Origin: Wurfbainia villosa
Taxonomy: Eukaryota > Streptophyta > Magnoliopsida > Zingiberales > Zingiberaceae
Reading direction: 5' to 3'
DNA length: 64,000 nt
Assembly (NCBI GenBank): GCA_025175895.1
Contig: CM046005.1
Span: forward strand, 64,132,325 to 64,196,324
How positions within the stretch are numbered: position 1 is the first letter of the stretch; each line of letters starts with the position of its first letter. The notes under the pieces are model-generated. The model had not been told where the DNA came from and did no database searches. It saw only the letters and a program-made list of their open reading frames with translations. Positions 44,719 through 56,417 of this stretch are shown here, in pieces. Made by a program: the position numbers and the translations under genes.

Positions 44719-45970
44719 TGTAGGATCGAGTGAACCGAGAGAGGGGGGTGTATCTCGGTATTTAATAATTATAAACTAATATTTTATTCTAATAAAAGTA
44801 CGCAGCGGAATATGAAGACAATTATCAACACAGGCAATTTACTTGGTTTACAACTCAGACTGGGTTGTTACTCCAAGGCCCGTAGCTCTCCCGCAAGCTA
44901 CCTCGATGGGCAATATCTATAATGCCCTCCAATTCGAGAACTCTCGACTTCGGAGGGAGTTCGCTTTTTACAAATGATAGAGCAGGGTAACACACTACCC
45001 ACAATTTTAAATTTAAGTGCAGAAGTGAAATAAAATAAATGAAATACAAAACTTTATACCGACACTTAAATGGATCAAAAGGTAGTCGCGGAGTGTCGGA
45101 AGATCGCCCTGTTTGTGGAGTAAGAATTTTTGTGGACGAGCAAGAATTTTGGCAGCACTTCGACGTAGTTCTTGTCTTCTCTTGGATCCGGTTGAGCTCT
45201 GGTAATATAGACCTTTTCCAGTCGACTGGAATGCATTCCAGTCGACTCCACATTAGCCCGTCGATATGGAATTTCTTGTCTTCCAGTCGACTGAAACCTC
45301 TCCAGTCGACTCCATGTCACTCGGCTCCGTATCGGTAATTTTTTCTCTCCAGTCGACTGGAACTTCCTTCCATTTGCGCTGCTGAATCTCCAACGATCAC
45401 CAGCTCAAAACTGCCAACTAGGTATTCCAGTCGACTGGAATCCAGTCGACTGAAAACTTGCAAAACTAGATTATCACAATATACAATGTAATATGAATTG
45501 GTAGTAGTAATACTGCTCGATCTCGACTACTAAGTCCCACTCAGACTTTTCGTGGGATTGACACCTAGCTTTGTCCCCCTACAAAGGACTCGGCCTCACC
45601 TCTTCACTCGAGGCTTACCTGCCGGCTACCTGTCGGACTTACCACTCTTGACATCCAATCTAACCCACCAGGGCTTCCAACAGCTGTCCGGTCTGCTTGA
45701 CCCAGCTGGACTTTTTTCCGATTGTCCGGTCTTCTGATCCAACCGGTCTTCATGGCAAATGTCCGGTCCACGCGACCCATCTAGACTTCATGCCTGGTGT
45801 TCGGTCCTCCTGATCTGTCAAGATACGTGCCTAGTATCCGGTCAACACGACCTACTAGGACTTCCTGTTAAGCCTGCACACTTAATACTTATATTAGATC
45901 ACAAGTGAATCCTAACCTTTAACTGTTGTTCATAGATCAAAACAAAGGAGTGATGCTCACTGCATCAACA
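44719..45970 (-). repeat. 3' LTR of element H (1,252 bp)
   Basis: Starts TGTAGGATCGAGTG and ends CACTGCATCAACA. Has five exact CAGTCGACTG palindromes (45219, 45284, 45350, 45428, 45443), one extended to 18 bp of perfect symmetry (45424-45441). Near-match of 60774-61995 except around 45280-45460. Confidence 0.94.
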
Positions 45971-45985
45971 ATCTCCCCTTTTTGA
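45971..45985 (-). other. Polypurine tract of element H
   Basis: ATCTCCCCTTTTTGA next to the LTR; complement is the AAAAGGGGAGAT-type tract. Confidence 0.85.
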
Positions 45986-46445
45986 TGTATGACAACACAT
46001 CAGTTAAAGTTAGGAGAATCAAATACCAATCTTCATTTTTTGACATGTATAAGAAATGAACTAACAACTTTTGTCATGCATAAATTTAACCATGTATGAA
46101 ATGCATAGGTCCTTATCAAATTTTTGCATCCTCATAACTTTATATCTCTTTATAAATCTATAATTTTATATCTCTTCTCTCTCCCTTTGGCATACATCAA
46201 AATAAGGGTTAAGTTAAAAATACGCCAACATAATGTAGTGGAGAGTTATAAACATGACAAATTATCAAACTAAAAAAAACATTGAAATTTGATTTACTTT
46301 AAGCTTTTCAACAATATTTCTAACTTCAAAAATTGTCAAAAAAAAATTTTAAACTTTTTAAAAATTTACAACTTTTAACACTCCCTGAAGAATTTTTAAA
46401 TACTCCCTCTTTTTAAATACGCCAACTTTTTCAAATATTTCAAAA

Positions 46446-46631
46446 ACTCCCCCTGAATTATTCAAGATTTTTAAAATTTTCAAATTCCAAAATTTTTAAA
46501 GAATTTCAAAATTTTCTAACTCTTTAAAGTTTTTCAAAACTCCCCCTGAATTATTCAAAATTTTTAAAATTTTCAAATTCCAAAATTTTTAAAGAATTTC
46601 AAAATTTTATAACTCTTTAAAGTTTTTCAAA
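46446..46631. repeat. 93-bp tandem duplication
   Basis: Two adjacent copies starting ACTCCCCCTGAATTATTCAA and ending AAGTTTTTCAAA, differing at two positions by eye. It is a recent slip or unequal exchange in H's lineage. Confidence 0.9.
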
Positions 46632-47139
46632 ACTCCCATTTGAATAAATCTTTATAATGTTTAATTGTTTTCTTCCCATACATCAAAACCTAAGTAGTAA
46701 TTTTAAAAATCTTTAAGCTTTTTTAAGACTTAATCTTTTCAAAGTAAGTTTTTCTCCCCCTTAATTTAAGTTTTAAATTTTCAATACTCCCCCTAGAATT
46801 ATGTTTTTATTTTAAGTTTTTTTTTAAAAAAAAAAGATATTTGAAAATATCTTAACTCCCCCTTAAAGCTAGAGTGTTTGAAACACATTTAAGACTCCCC
46901 CTTAATTGAATCTTTTCAATATTTAATAAACTTGAAACTATTTCTCCCCTTGACTAAATTTTGAATGGAGTGAATTATCTTGAATTGATTTGGGATCAAT
47001 TGTGTTAATTGTTTTGATTTTATTTGAGTTGATTAGCTGAGTTGAATCGATTAAGTTCACTAGGTTCTTTAAGTTGAAATAGTTAAGTTGAATTGATCAG
47101 ATTGTTTGGATTGATAAGATGGTTAATTAAGTTGATTAG

Positions 47140-47890
47140 AATTGACTTAATTTAATTGATTATGTTTAGTTGTTTAGTTAAGTTTAATTAAGTTGTTGTT
47201 AACTTTAATTAAGTTGTGATTAAATTTAATTATTGTTAAGTTTAATTAAGTTAAGTTGTAATTAAGTTTAAGTTATTGTTAAGTTTAATTAAGTTGTAAT
47301 TAAGTTTAAGTTATTGTTAAGTTTAATTAAGTTGTGATTAAGTTAAATTATTGTTAAGTTTAATTAAGTTGAGAATAAGTTTAAGTTATTGTTAAGTTTA
47401 ATTAAGTTGTGATTAAGTTTATGTTATTGTTAAGTTTAATTTAGTTGTGATTAAGTTTAAGTTATTGTTAAGTTTAATTAAGTTGTGATTAAGTTTAAGT
47501 TATTGTTAAGTTTAATTAAGTTGTGATTATGTTTAAGTTATTGTTAAGTTTAATTAAGTTGTGATTAAGTTTAAGTTATTGTTAAGTTTAATTAAGTTGT
47601 GATTAAGTTTAAGTTATTATTAAGTTTAATTAAGTTGTGATTAAGTTAAGTTATTGTTAAGTTTAATTAAGTTGTAATTAAGTTTAAGTTATTGTTAAGT
47701 TTAATTAAGTTGTGATTAAGTTTAATTAAGTTATGATTAAGTTTAATTAAGTTATTGTTAAGTTTAATTAAGTTTAAGTTATTGTTAAGTTTAATTAAGT
47801 TTAAGTTATTGTTAAGTTTAATTAAGTTGTGATTAAGTTTAATTAAGTTATGATTAAGTTTAATTAAGTTATTGTTAAGTTTAATTAAGT
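47140..47890. repeat. 38-bp TTAAGTTTAATTAAG minisatellite
   Basis: About 19 units of a 38-bp repeat containing TTATTGTTAAGTTTAATTAAG then TTGTGATTAAGTTTAAG, with shortened and merged units near 47640-47890. One strand has almost no C. Only A, T and G are used for long stretches. Confidence 0.92.
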
Positions 47891-48544
47891 TATTTTTATT
47901 AAGATTTATTAATCTTGGTTTAAGTATATTAGGTTTAGAGTAGTTATATAAAATTAATTAAGCTTAATTAAGATCTAAATCATCTCACCCAAGCTAAGTT
48001 TTCAAAACACCTTTTCCTATGAGTATTGTGAGATGGTAATTTCTTTTATCTTAATTAAATTTAATGAGCAATTTTAAAGTGTTTAAACTTGTCTTAGATT
48101 TAAGCTTGATTTGAGCTAGTCAAGTAAGTTTTTCCAGTATTGACTTCCAGGTCGTGGCGATGCACATGGCCTTCTTGATTATCGGAGCAAGACCACTTCC
48201 TAGACAAAGCCAATAAAGGAATCAAGTACTTGATTCACTTTAGATTAAGCCTTAGTCTAACTAGTCAAAGACTTAGTGAGTTAGCTTCGGTCAGTTCCAC
48301 TCGACTTAGTGCACCAGGTCGTGGTGAGGCACATGGCCTTCTTGATTATCGGAGCAACAACCACTTCCTAGACATGCACTTCGAAGAGCTTCCCCAACTT
48401 ACTATCAGTTCACTTGTCTTAGTACTAGGTTGTTCAAGTTTAAACTACTTTGTTTCCTATCTAGTCCATTCTACATTAAGCAAGTAAAGTAAACTAAGAC
48501 ATTCAAGTGTTTAACAAGGAAAGTTAACTAAAACATGCAAGTGT

Positions 48545-48734
48545 TTAAGTAGGCAAGGAAACTTGCAAAGTGTTAGCTCCCCCTAAATGGTAGCTAGTTT
48601 GAGTTTTGTTCACTAAGTGAACTTGACTCTTGGGAATCCAAAATTGATTTGGACAAACATGGTTGACTAAGCTAGACTTAGGAACCCATGCTTGGACTCG
48701 ACCCTTAGAATTTCTATTAAACAAGGACATGTAT
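48545..48734 (-). pseudogene. gag: Gag C-terminal part (element H)
   Basis: Minus-strand frame with the SIRE gag tail (QAWVPKSSLVNH, FWIPKSQVHLV) ending at a stop at 48545-48547. It joins gag at 59073 when I and one target duplication copy (10,338 bp, a multiple of three) are removed, in the same phase. No protease follows. Confidence 0.88.
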
Positions 48735-51346
48735 TGTTAAATACGGGGATTTAAAACACGAAATTAAATGGCCCAATAATTAAGAAAATAATCCTGGAAA
48801 TATCTCGGGATTTTAGGGAATTTTTGGAATTTTTCCGGAATTTTTCTGGATTTAAACGGACTTCGTACGAGATTATTACGGGGATAAAATAGATAGGCTT
48901 TATTTAAGGGGTATTAACCTAAACCGGAAACCCTAAGTTTTTCTTTTTCTATTTTCTATTTTTTTCCCCCGCCGCGACCTTTTCCACGCCGCGCTCGACG
49001 GTTCCCTCTTCGTGAAACGCTCCACCGCAATCGGCGCCTGCCCTCTTCCTCTCGGTTTGCTCCTCGCGGCGGACGGCGGCGACGGAAGCCCCTCTCTCTG
49101 CTCGCTGAGCCGCACGCTGCGATGACCGAGCATCGGCGCTGGCAATGGCGTTCACCGTAGCTTCTCCTCGCGAAGTGAGCGACGGCCGCCGCTGGCGTCC
49201 TTCCGCTGCCGCTTATCCTCGGCCACCGGCGTCGCTCAGACCGGCCTCCTCACCGACGGTGCGCGCCGGCCTCCTCTGCCAAAGAGCGCCGTCGCCGCTC
49301 CTCTTCCTTTCTCCCTGCCCGCGCCTGCTGCTGGCCTAGTCGCTGTTATGTGCCGATTTGGGGGCGGAGGCTGCGATCCCTGCCGGTGGTCGCCGGAGCA
49401 AGGTAGGAGTCGACTTTCTTGTTCCTTGGACGGGATTGAAAGTCCTAGCCGTGGATTTCCTATTTGAGCTTGATCAGTGATTTTGGACAGTGATAGTGAG
49501 CGTCGGTTGCCGATGAACAGGGGATAAAGGAGGTGACGCCGACATAGCTCCTATTGTTGGTATATGTCTTGACTTCATTGTTTTCTTTCGGTCCATTTTG
49601 ATTCTGTGAATTACAGGGGTTGTGGCAGTGTGGAGAATTGAAGCTATGAGGTTTCGTTTAGGGAGGTATGGTTATAACGAGTGTTGTTGGCTATAAATGG
49701 ATTGTGAGGTTTTATTGGGTGTCGATGTGGCTGTAAATACAGTTAGTGTGGCTGTGAGTTTGATTGGTCGATTTGGGTTGATTCCGGAGTTATTCGATTG
49801 ATCGGTATGGTTCGGAGGATATGAGATTTGGGTTAATTGGGATATAAAGGAAATCGATTAATTATTCGATTTGTCGGTGAATTGTATTTTTGTGCTTGAC
49901 TATAGTCATGCTTTATGCAGGTTTCGGTCACGAGGCAGGTCCCCAGTCGTGACGATTTGGTTCATTCTTGCGGATATATATTCAGGCGGGTATTTTGACT
50001 TAACTTTTAGATTAAGTCAAATTGATATGCTAGTTAGGATAGCTTACAATAACTTTTTCATGTTTATATGCCTGGTATGATTTTGGTGCCTACTAGATAC
50101 ATGCATGTGATAGGATATGATTATATTTCCCTGTTTGACTTGGATCATAGTTATTTGGATTATGGATATGCGTATTGATTGTATATTATTCGGATAGGTA
50201 TTTTGAGTATGATTTACATGCTTTAGTATCATGCACCATCTTGCATGATTGCATGCTGGCTGGACGGGGTTCCATTATTGTTGAGCCCGCAGCTAGTTAC
50301 ATGGCCTGCACACACTGCCACTCATGGGTTAGTGGTACATCGGGAGGTGTGTGCGATTGCTCTGTCGAGCTCATTGAGTCGCTCATGGGTAGCGATGAAG
50401 CGTGAGTAGCGGCGAGGATCCCTCCTCGGCCTATGACAGGGAGATGAGAGCTTAGCTCCCCACTATGTTTAGAGGCGGGAGGATAGGTGTACTCAGCGAC
50501 ATCTGTCCACTCGGTCACTCGGGAAGCGATGATGGCGAGTGCCGCGGTTGTCATAGCCCTACCCACTCGGCTTCACCATTGCGTGTGAAGCGGTGGTAGC
50601 GTCGGGGTGACCATGTCATTAGCACGACATGCATTTTGCACGGATTGCATTTTGTATTGTGTTCTTTGCATTATTGTATTGATGCCTTGGATGTGCATAT
50701 GATTGTCATGCATCTGAGGATACATGTTTATATATGGTCGAGGACTCTATTACTTCTAATCGAGCACATGCTCCTATATCGAGTAGGAGATTGAGTAATC
50801 TGATCATTTTGTATTTCTTGCTTGCATACCCTATTTATGTGAGGCTATCTTGGCATGATATTTTATTATTAGCTATACCTTACTTTGCATATCTACTATA
50901 CATGAGTTCTTTGAACTCACCCAGTTGATTTATATTTATTTGGGGATGAAGGTACATCGGAGAGTCAATTTGCCCGAACCCTATCGTGGAAGTGTATTTG
51001 GTTATTTGTTTTGGTTTGGATATCTTGTTTAGAAGATATATTTAGGACTTAATTGGATTTATGTATTTGGATTTTTGGTGTCATATAGGGACTTTATTGA
51101 GTTTTTGTTTGCATGGATTTTGGTTGAGTATTCTGCCGGATGGCGAGAAGGGTAGGTTTAGATGTGATAGATTGTTTATTTATTACTTGGATTGAAGGCT
51201 GAGGCCTAATTATACTCTGCTGTGTTGTTTGGATTATCGTGTTGGCCAGATGTATAGTGAGTGTAGGCCTTGTATATAAATTGGGATTGTCACCCGTCTG
51301 AGGGAGATGTTTGGATTTTGTCTGGGGTCTCCTTTGGGGCGTGACA
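48735..51346 (+). repeat. 5' LTR of element I (2,612 bp)
   Basis: Starts TGTTAAATACGGGG and ends GGGGCGTGACA. It has a GC-rich block (48965-49400) giving overlapping open frames without domains. It matches the 3' LTR almost exactly at 49400-50330, but differs in clusters at 49060-49330 and 50330-51340. Confidence 0.95.
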
Positions 51347-51353
51347 ATTTATT

Positions 51354-51365
51354 TGGTATCAAAGC
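51354..51365 (+). other. Primer binding site of element I
   Basis: TGGTATCAAAGC, one base different from TGGTATCAGAGC, seven bases after the LTR. Confidence 0.85.
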
Positions 51366-53990
51366 GCCTAGGTTTTCGAGTTCCTAGGGGTTTTTGGATT
51401 TTTCGGAGTTCACCACGTTTGGCAGGTTTTACGAGGCAATTTGGAAAATTTTGGATTGGTATGGATTTAGAGCGATTTTTATATTTTGAATTGAGGATTT
51501 ATGACGAGGTCAATATGGGGATTTGGCAGCGACAGAATCTCTCCTGCGGCAAAATAGGTATGATGAAAATTTTATATATTTTTACTTCTAGTAACATCTG
51601 TTCTAGTAGCATCTGTAATAATTTAACAGATATGAGACGAGGTGGGCGTGCACACCCAGAGGCGTGGTGCAGGGTAACCACGCAAGAGGACAGTGAGATC
51701 TCTGGTTATGGAGTTGTCAGAAAGGGTCTATTGAGTTTTGACTCATGTGCAGACTCGTAGTAGGGGTCGCCCACCAAGGTGACCAGCCGGAGTTGTCGTA
51801 GTGTTTATACTCCAGGTTAGATTTGGCTATGTGTTTAGTGGATAACAGGAAATAATATTTAGTGTATTGGTCACTATTCGTAATCGTGGATGGAGTTGAC
51901 CACAAATGACTTGTTCAATTTGTGAGTCTTGGACCTGTGACGAAAAGATGCATTGCCTTTTTGAGAGCTGACTAATACCGAGTCAGAAAAGCAAGGGTCA
52001 AGTCGTTACATTGGTTGTGGAAATCAAGGACTACAGTGTTAGAGATTTTCACTGATTATACTAGGCAGATTATTACTCTGTGGGGCAATGGACAAAGAAT
52101 GTATACTATTGTGGATACAGTCCTTGGAGGTTTAAGTTACGAAGTTCCATAGGGATTTTGATTCTTGAGCGGTTTGAGCCTTAGATTGATAACATTGAAG
52201 GTACTGATAAGTACCTAACTGGTATTTATATAGGAGTGGAGATAGTTTCTTACTATGACAATGATCAAGTTGTTACTTAGTGGAATATGTAGAAGGAATT
52301 TATTTGAGGAAATAACCCATTACGGGATCACGGGTTCAGGATGTTTTCGGAAGACAATATTTCCTTATGATATTTTTATATGACTCATTGTTGAGGAATT
52401 CTTGAGTCTTAAGTTGAGTGATAAATTGTTAAGGAGTTTCACTATAGAGTTTAATAGACTGTGAGTTTACACCCACTTAAGGGCTCAAGATAGTGATTGA
52501 GTTGTTTTCGATCACCACGATTTATTTGCTTACATTTGGATTAGGATAGTTGGATTTTTTTTTTCCATCAGATCCTATTGGGAGGCATTAGGGTGAGTCA
52601 TATTTATAAAAATGACTGCAACAAGGGTCTCAAGAGAATAGTGTAGTCAATCTAGTGATAATAACCTACACTTCGGATAAGACAACGGTAGAAGTCGTGA
52701 ACGAGGTCTTTTAGCTAAATTCACGTGGCATTATGTCAAGCACGATATTGATCAGGTCTGTGGCTAGAGATGGTAATTTGATGTTGGTGATGAAAGTAAC
52801 AACCTCTTGAGTGATTGAGGGTTTAGTTGGAATTTTAGCTTATTTTGGTGGTGATCAAGGCTCTGTCTCAGGAATAAAAGATTGATGAAACAACTCATTT
52901 CCCTGTGGAAAACAGGAATATGGATTTAAGTTTTCTCCTCAGATATATGTCGCTATCAGAAGTGGTTTGTGCACTTGTGGAGATATGAAATTTGGTTGTA
53001 TGGTTCTTGAAGAAAATGATAGGAAGAGGTGTATACACCTAGATTCATCTGATTATCGAATTCTTTTTCTCGATCCGTGAAATAGGGAATCCATTAAGAG
53101 AAGTTGGATGAGTTAACATCTTTACTCGAAAGGAGTTGTAGATGGTTGAAGGATTGATCATTGAGGTTGGTATCAGATGATTGAAGGATTGATCATTGAG
53201 GTATTACTATAGTTTACTTGATGATATATTGAGAGATACATGTGTTTACAGATATCTGTGGTTAAAACATACACTGATAGGATTAAAAGGATTTTTATAT
53301 TTGGATCATGTGGATTAATAGTGTTTCCACTGATAGGTGAGATGTTGAGGTGATTACTGTGATGATTATCAAAGGGGTATGAAAATGATTTTGGATGTTT
53401 AGAGGTTGATTGATGGAAATGTTATATTATGGTGGGAGAGTTGACTTAATTGTTTTATAGTTGACTTGGTTGATATAATGTGAATATCTGGATATTAACT
53501 TGGAGGTTATGATTGTGACATGATGGTATAAGGTCTCTCGGATGCTGTATAATTCGAGTAATCAGATGTAGTGTTGGAGGAACTTCTAGGCTTGCTTGCA
53601 TTGTATGAGGCAAGTAGAGTAGGCGATTGGAGTGATTTGAAAATAGTTTGATATCGAAGATCCCCTACTGTGAGTTAATTTATTTGGTACTGAGGTAATG
53701 TTATTTTTACGAGCCTAATATTTTTACTTATGGTGCGTTGGCTGAGGGCTAGTGTAAAGCGCACAAGGTTGTTAAAGCTCGTGATGTACTCAAGGCAATG
53801 TCATTCAATTGGCTGTAATCCAATCGAGTTGCTTAGATACCGTCATCGATCGGTCTTTCAGAATTGGCAAGGTTGATGATGCCAAGAGGTATTTGTTAGA
53901 ATGACGATTTTTCAGGGGATAATTTAGTTGGTATCAGTGTTGCTTAACACTATGGGAATTGGAAGAATCTAAGTTCCAATTAAAGGAGGT
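51366..53990 (+). pseudogene. Decayed gag and protease region of element I
   Basis: A frame starting near 51630 (MRRGGRAHPEAW) has the basic glycine/arginine start seen in Tekay-type gag, then stops within 45 codons. Beyond this I cannot recognise capsid, zinc knuckle or protease motifs with confidence. Nothing else is seen on either strand. Confidence 0.5.
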
Positions 53991-54720
53991 ATTGGATGGG
54001 ATATTTGTTGTCCCAGTATTTTATTTCTTGAGAAGCTCTGGAACTTGTTGTTCAAAGAGATATGAACCTTTGAGGTTATACATCAATTATTGATGATGGA
54101 ATGCGGTAGTGGTAGAAGGAAAAGAATATCCTTCATGGTGGATCGAGGATCTATTTAGATCAACTATAGGACACCTGTGTATACTCTAGGATTGATTTAT
54201 GATTGATGTGTTGATATTGTAGTGACAGGGAGTCATACAATTATCAAAGTCGTAGGGATGATTGATATATCATCAGCCTAGAGTAAAGAGGATGCAGGTG
54301 TATAGTGGTGACAATTTTATACTTGGTATGAATTGTACGAGGTTTGTTTATCTTGTTTGACTTATGACGACTTAGTCGTCCAGGGATTTGGGAAATCGTG
54401 TATTCTAGACACGATTGGATCATTTGTGAGGGTGGCAGTTGGAGTTGAGCACTCGGCCACTGTAGATGGTGATTTTTTTTTTTTTTTTGGTATTTAATTT
54501 GATTATTACCATAGATATGGATAGGATGTTCTAGTGGTACTACACCGCTGACGGGTGATGGAATTTATTTGGTCTGAAGCTTGTGAAACTAGTTTCAGGG
54601 CTCAGACGATGGTTGACTTTTACACCAGAGTTGTTTGATCATTCTCGGGTGGAAGGAAGGGTATTGTATGCGGATGCAATGTTTCAGAGAAGGGAGCGTT
54701 TCTGATTTAGTTGATTGAGA
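53990..54720 (+). pseudogene. pol: Decayed gypsy reverse transcriptase/RNase H (element I)
   Basis: Nucleotide-level similarity to gypsy reverse transcriptase survives in shifting frames: around 54080-54180 the segment that in live copies gives DYRQLN...PRIEDLF, then CTCTAGGATTGATTT (for SRIDL), then CATCAGCCTAGAG and TACGAGGT near 54280-54350. The 54540-54720 stretch may be the RNase H boundary. Stops and indels occur every few codons. Identification rests on remembered family patterns. Confidence 0.6.
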
Positions 54721-55723
54721 CGTATCCCATGGTTACGGCAAATGAGGAACTACGAGATGGGTTGTCATATATATATGACGTTGACTTAGCAGATATGATG
54801 TTGTTTTGTAGAGGTGAGGAGCAGATATGCTTATGAGGTTTTAGCTAGCTACTGTGTAGTTGCATTTGAATTTAGGAAGAGTTACTATTGATTCGGGAAC
54901 AACAGATAGATTCCTGTTGTGATGATAGAGAGCATCTACCATAGAGTTGTACTTTTGCTCTACCGGTTCGGAATTAGTGATATTGGAATTTGTATGTAGT
55001 AGGTGGCTAGATAGCTACATGGCATCCTGACTGGCTATGAGTACCGGTCGTGGTAGCATGTTGTTGCCGGTAAGTAGTGCCTTTGGTATTACCTCGAGAG
55101 TCACGAGGCTTTATCATGATATTTTGATAGGTATTGCTGAAGATTGCAATAGGTTCTATATGTTGCAGATGTTTAAGATTGTATCCGGAAAATAGTAAGT
55201 ATTGAAACGTTCTCCGTGGAGGAACGACATGCGGAATATAGTTGATTTGGAAGTTTGGTAAAGGTGGTATATAAATAATCAGTAAGGTTCTATACCAAGA
55301 GGAAAGTGGGAGTCTAGTATGATGGACGGTGTTGGGAGATTATTTGGAATTCGGAAAGGACTTAGTATGATTAGCTAAGTCCGCTCATTTTCATTCGATC
55401 CATACAATGAGTTTGTTGGATTGCTGGATAGGTTGTACTATGGCGATTTCCAGTTCATGGAGGATCTGTGAGTATCGTATGTGATAGCGGTTCAGGATTT
55501 ACCTTCGGATTATGGATAGTCTTTAACAGGTCACGGATATAGAGATCCACTCAGGTACAGTTAGGTACTTGTTATAGGTGGACGAAATGAAGATACTATT
55601 CATATTTTGGAAGGGCTGCTAGAAGCAAGTGTGATTTGATGTTAAGAGATATCAGTAACCCCACTTGGTCACTTGAGGTATGACTTGTCTACAGATGCTT
55701 GAGATGGTTGTTGGGACATCTCG
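54721..55723 (+). pseudogene. pol: Decayed gypsy integrase (element I)
   Basis: Traces of integrase: CTAAGTCCGCTCATTTTC near 55375-55392 (reads SKSAHF, a conserved integrase stretch) and GTGAGTATCGTATGTGATAG near 55468 (reads VSIVCDS, the second-aspartate region), followed by GSGFTFGLW. The first part (54721-55300) is not resolved. It is interrupted by frameshifts and then by the TRIM. Confidence 0.65.
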
Positions 55724-55921
55724 TGTTGGGAGTATGAGGAATACAATCAAAGTCCCACATTGGTAAGACATGGAAAAGATCATGTGCTTATAAGAAAAAA
55801 GATATCTCCATTGGGATGAGGCCTTTTGGGTAAAGCCCAAAAATAAAACCATGAGGGCTTAGACCCAAAGTGGACAATATCATGCCATTGTGGAGATATG
55901 TGGAACTTATAAGCACTAACA
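55724..55921 (+). repeat. TRIM 5' LTR
   Basis: 198 bp with TG..CA ends, identical to 56160-56357. Confidence 0.96.
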
Positions 55922-55923
55922 AT

Positions 55924-55935
55924 TGGTATCAGAGC
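55924..55935 (+). other. TRIM primer binding site
   Basis: TGGTATCAGAGC two bases after the LTR. Confidence 0.95.
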
Positions 55936-56145
55936 CATGGTCCATGTCAAGCCATGAACCTCGAACGAAGGAAGTTGAGCTCCCACATCCGGATCAAGAG
56001 AACCAGACATTAGGAAGGAAGTCTAGTTGGGTCGGGGGGACCGAACAACTGGCAGGAAGTCCTGGTGGGTTGAAGATCGGACATCAAGCAGAGAAAATCC
56101 TTCGAGGAGGGATAGGCTTGAGGGGGGGCCCAATGTGGTCCTTCG

Positions 56146-56159
56146 TTTGAGGGGGGGAT
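56146..56159 (+). other. TRIM polypurine tract
   Basis: TTTGAGGGGGGGAT directly before the 3' LTR. A similar GAGGGGGGG run at 56110-56118 may be an extra copy. Confidence 0.85.
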
Positions 56160-56357
56160 TGTTGGGAGTATGAGGAATACAATCAAAGTCCCACATTGGT
56201 AAGACATGGAAAAGATCATGTGCTTATAAGAAAAAAGATATCTCCATTGGGATGAGGCCTTTTGGGTAAAGCCCAAAAATAAAACCATGAGGGCTTAGAC
56301 CCAAAGTGGACAATATCATGCCATTGTGGAGATATGTGGAACTTATAAGCACTAACA
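56160..56357 (+). repeat. TRIM 3' LTR
   Basis: 198 bp, identical to the 5' LTR; followed by TCTCG. Confidence 0.96.
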
Positions 56358-56406
56358 TCTCGTACTAATATACGAGTAGGAAATTTGGGGACCAAATTTT
56401 TTATTA

Positions 56407-56417
56407 GTGGGGGAGAA
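56407..56417 (+). other. Polypurine tract of element I
   Basis: GTGGGGGAGAA directly before the 3' LTR at 56418; the preceding TTTGGGGACCAAATTTT matches the end of Tekay-type pol. Confidence 0.9.

Larger units (their letters stand above)
45986..48544 (-). other. Non-coding 3' interior of element H
   Basis: Very AT-rich, with many CTCCCCCT runs (extra polypurine runs on the minus strand), a 93-bp tandem duplication (46446-46631), a long 38-bp minisatellite (about 47140-47890), and a repeated segment of about 60 bp containing GGCACATGGCCTTCTTGATT at roughly 48150-48205 and 48305-48375. No pol remnant recognised. Confidence 0.8.
55724..56357 (+). mobile_element. TRIM element, complete (634 bp), identical LTRs
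   Basis: Two 198-bp LTRs (55724-55921 and 56160-56357; TGTTGGGAG...CACTAACA) are identical by eye. Primer binding site TGGTATCAGAGC at 55924-55935, polypurine tract TTTGAGGGGGGGAT at 56146-56159, target duplication TCTCG at 55719-55723 and 56358-56362. The 238-bp interior cannot encode gag or pol. TRIMs use proteins of other elements. Short open frames here are LTR sequence read on the minus strand. Confidence 0.97.

Noticed and set aside
48149..48375. Protease remnant in H, from SGCCSDN-like reading of the repeated segment
   Set aside because: The match to the DSGCS motif is too short, the catalytic Asp is absent, and the segment is repeated in non-coding sequence.
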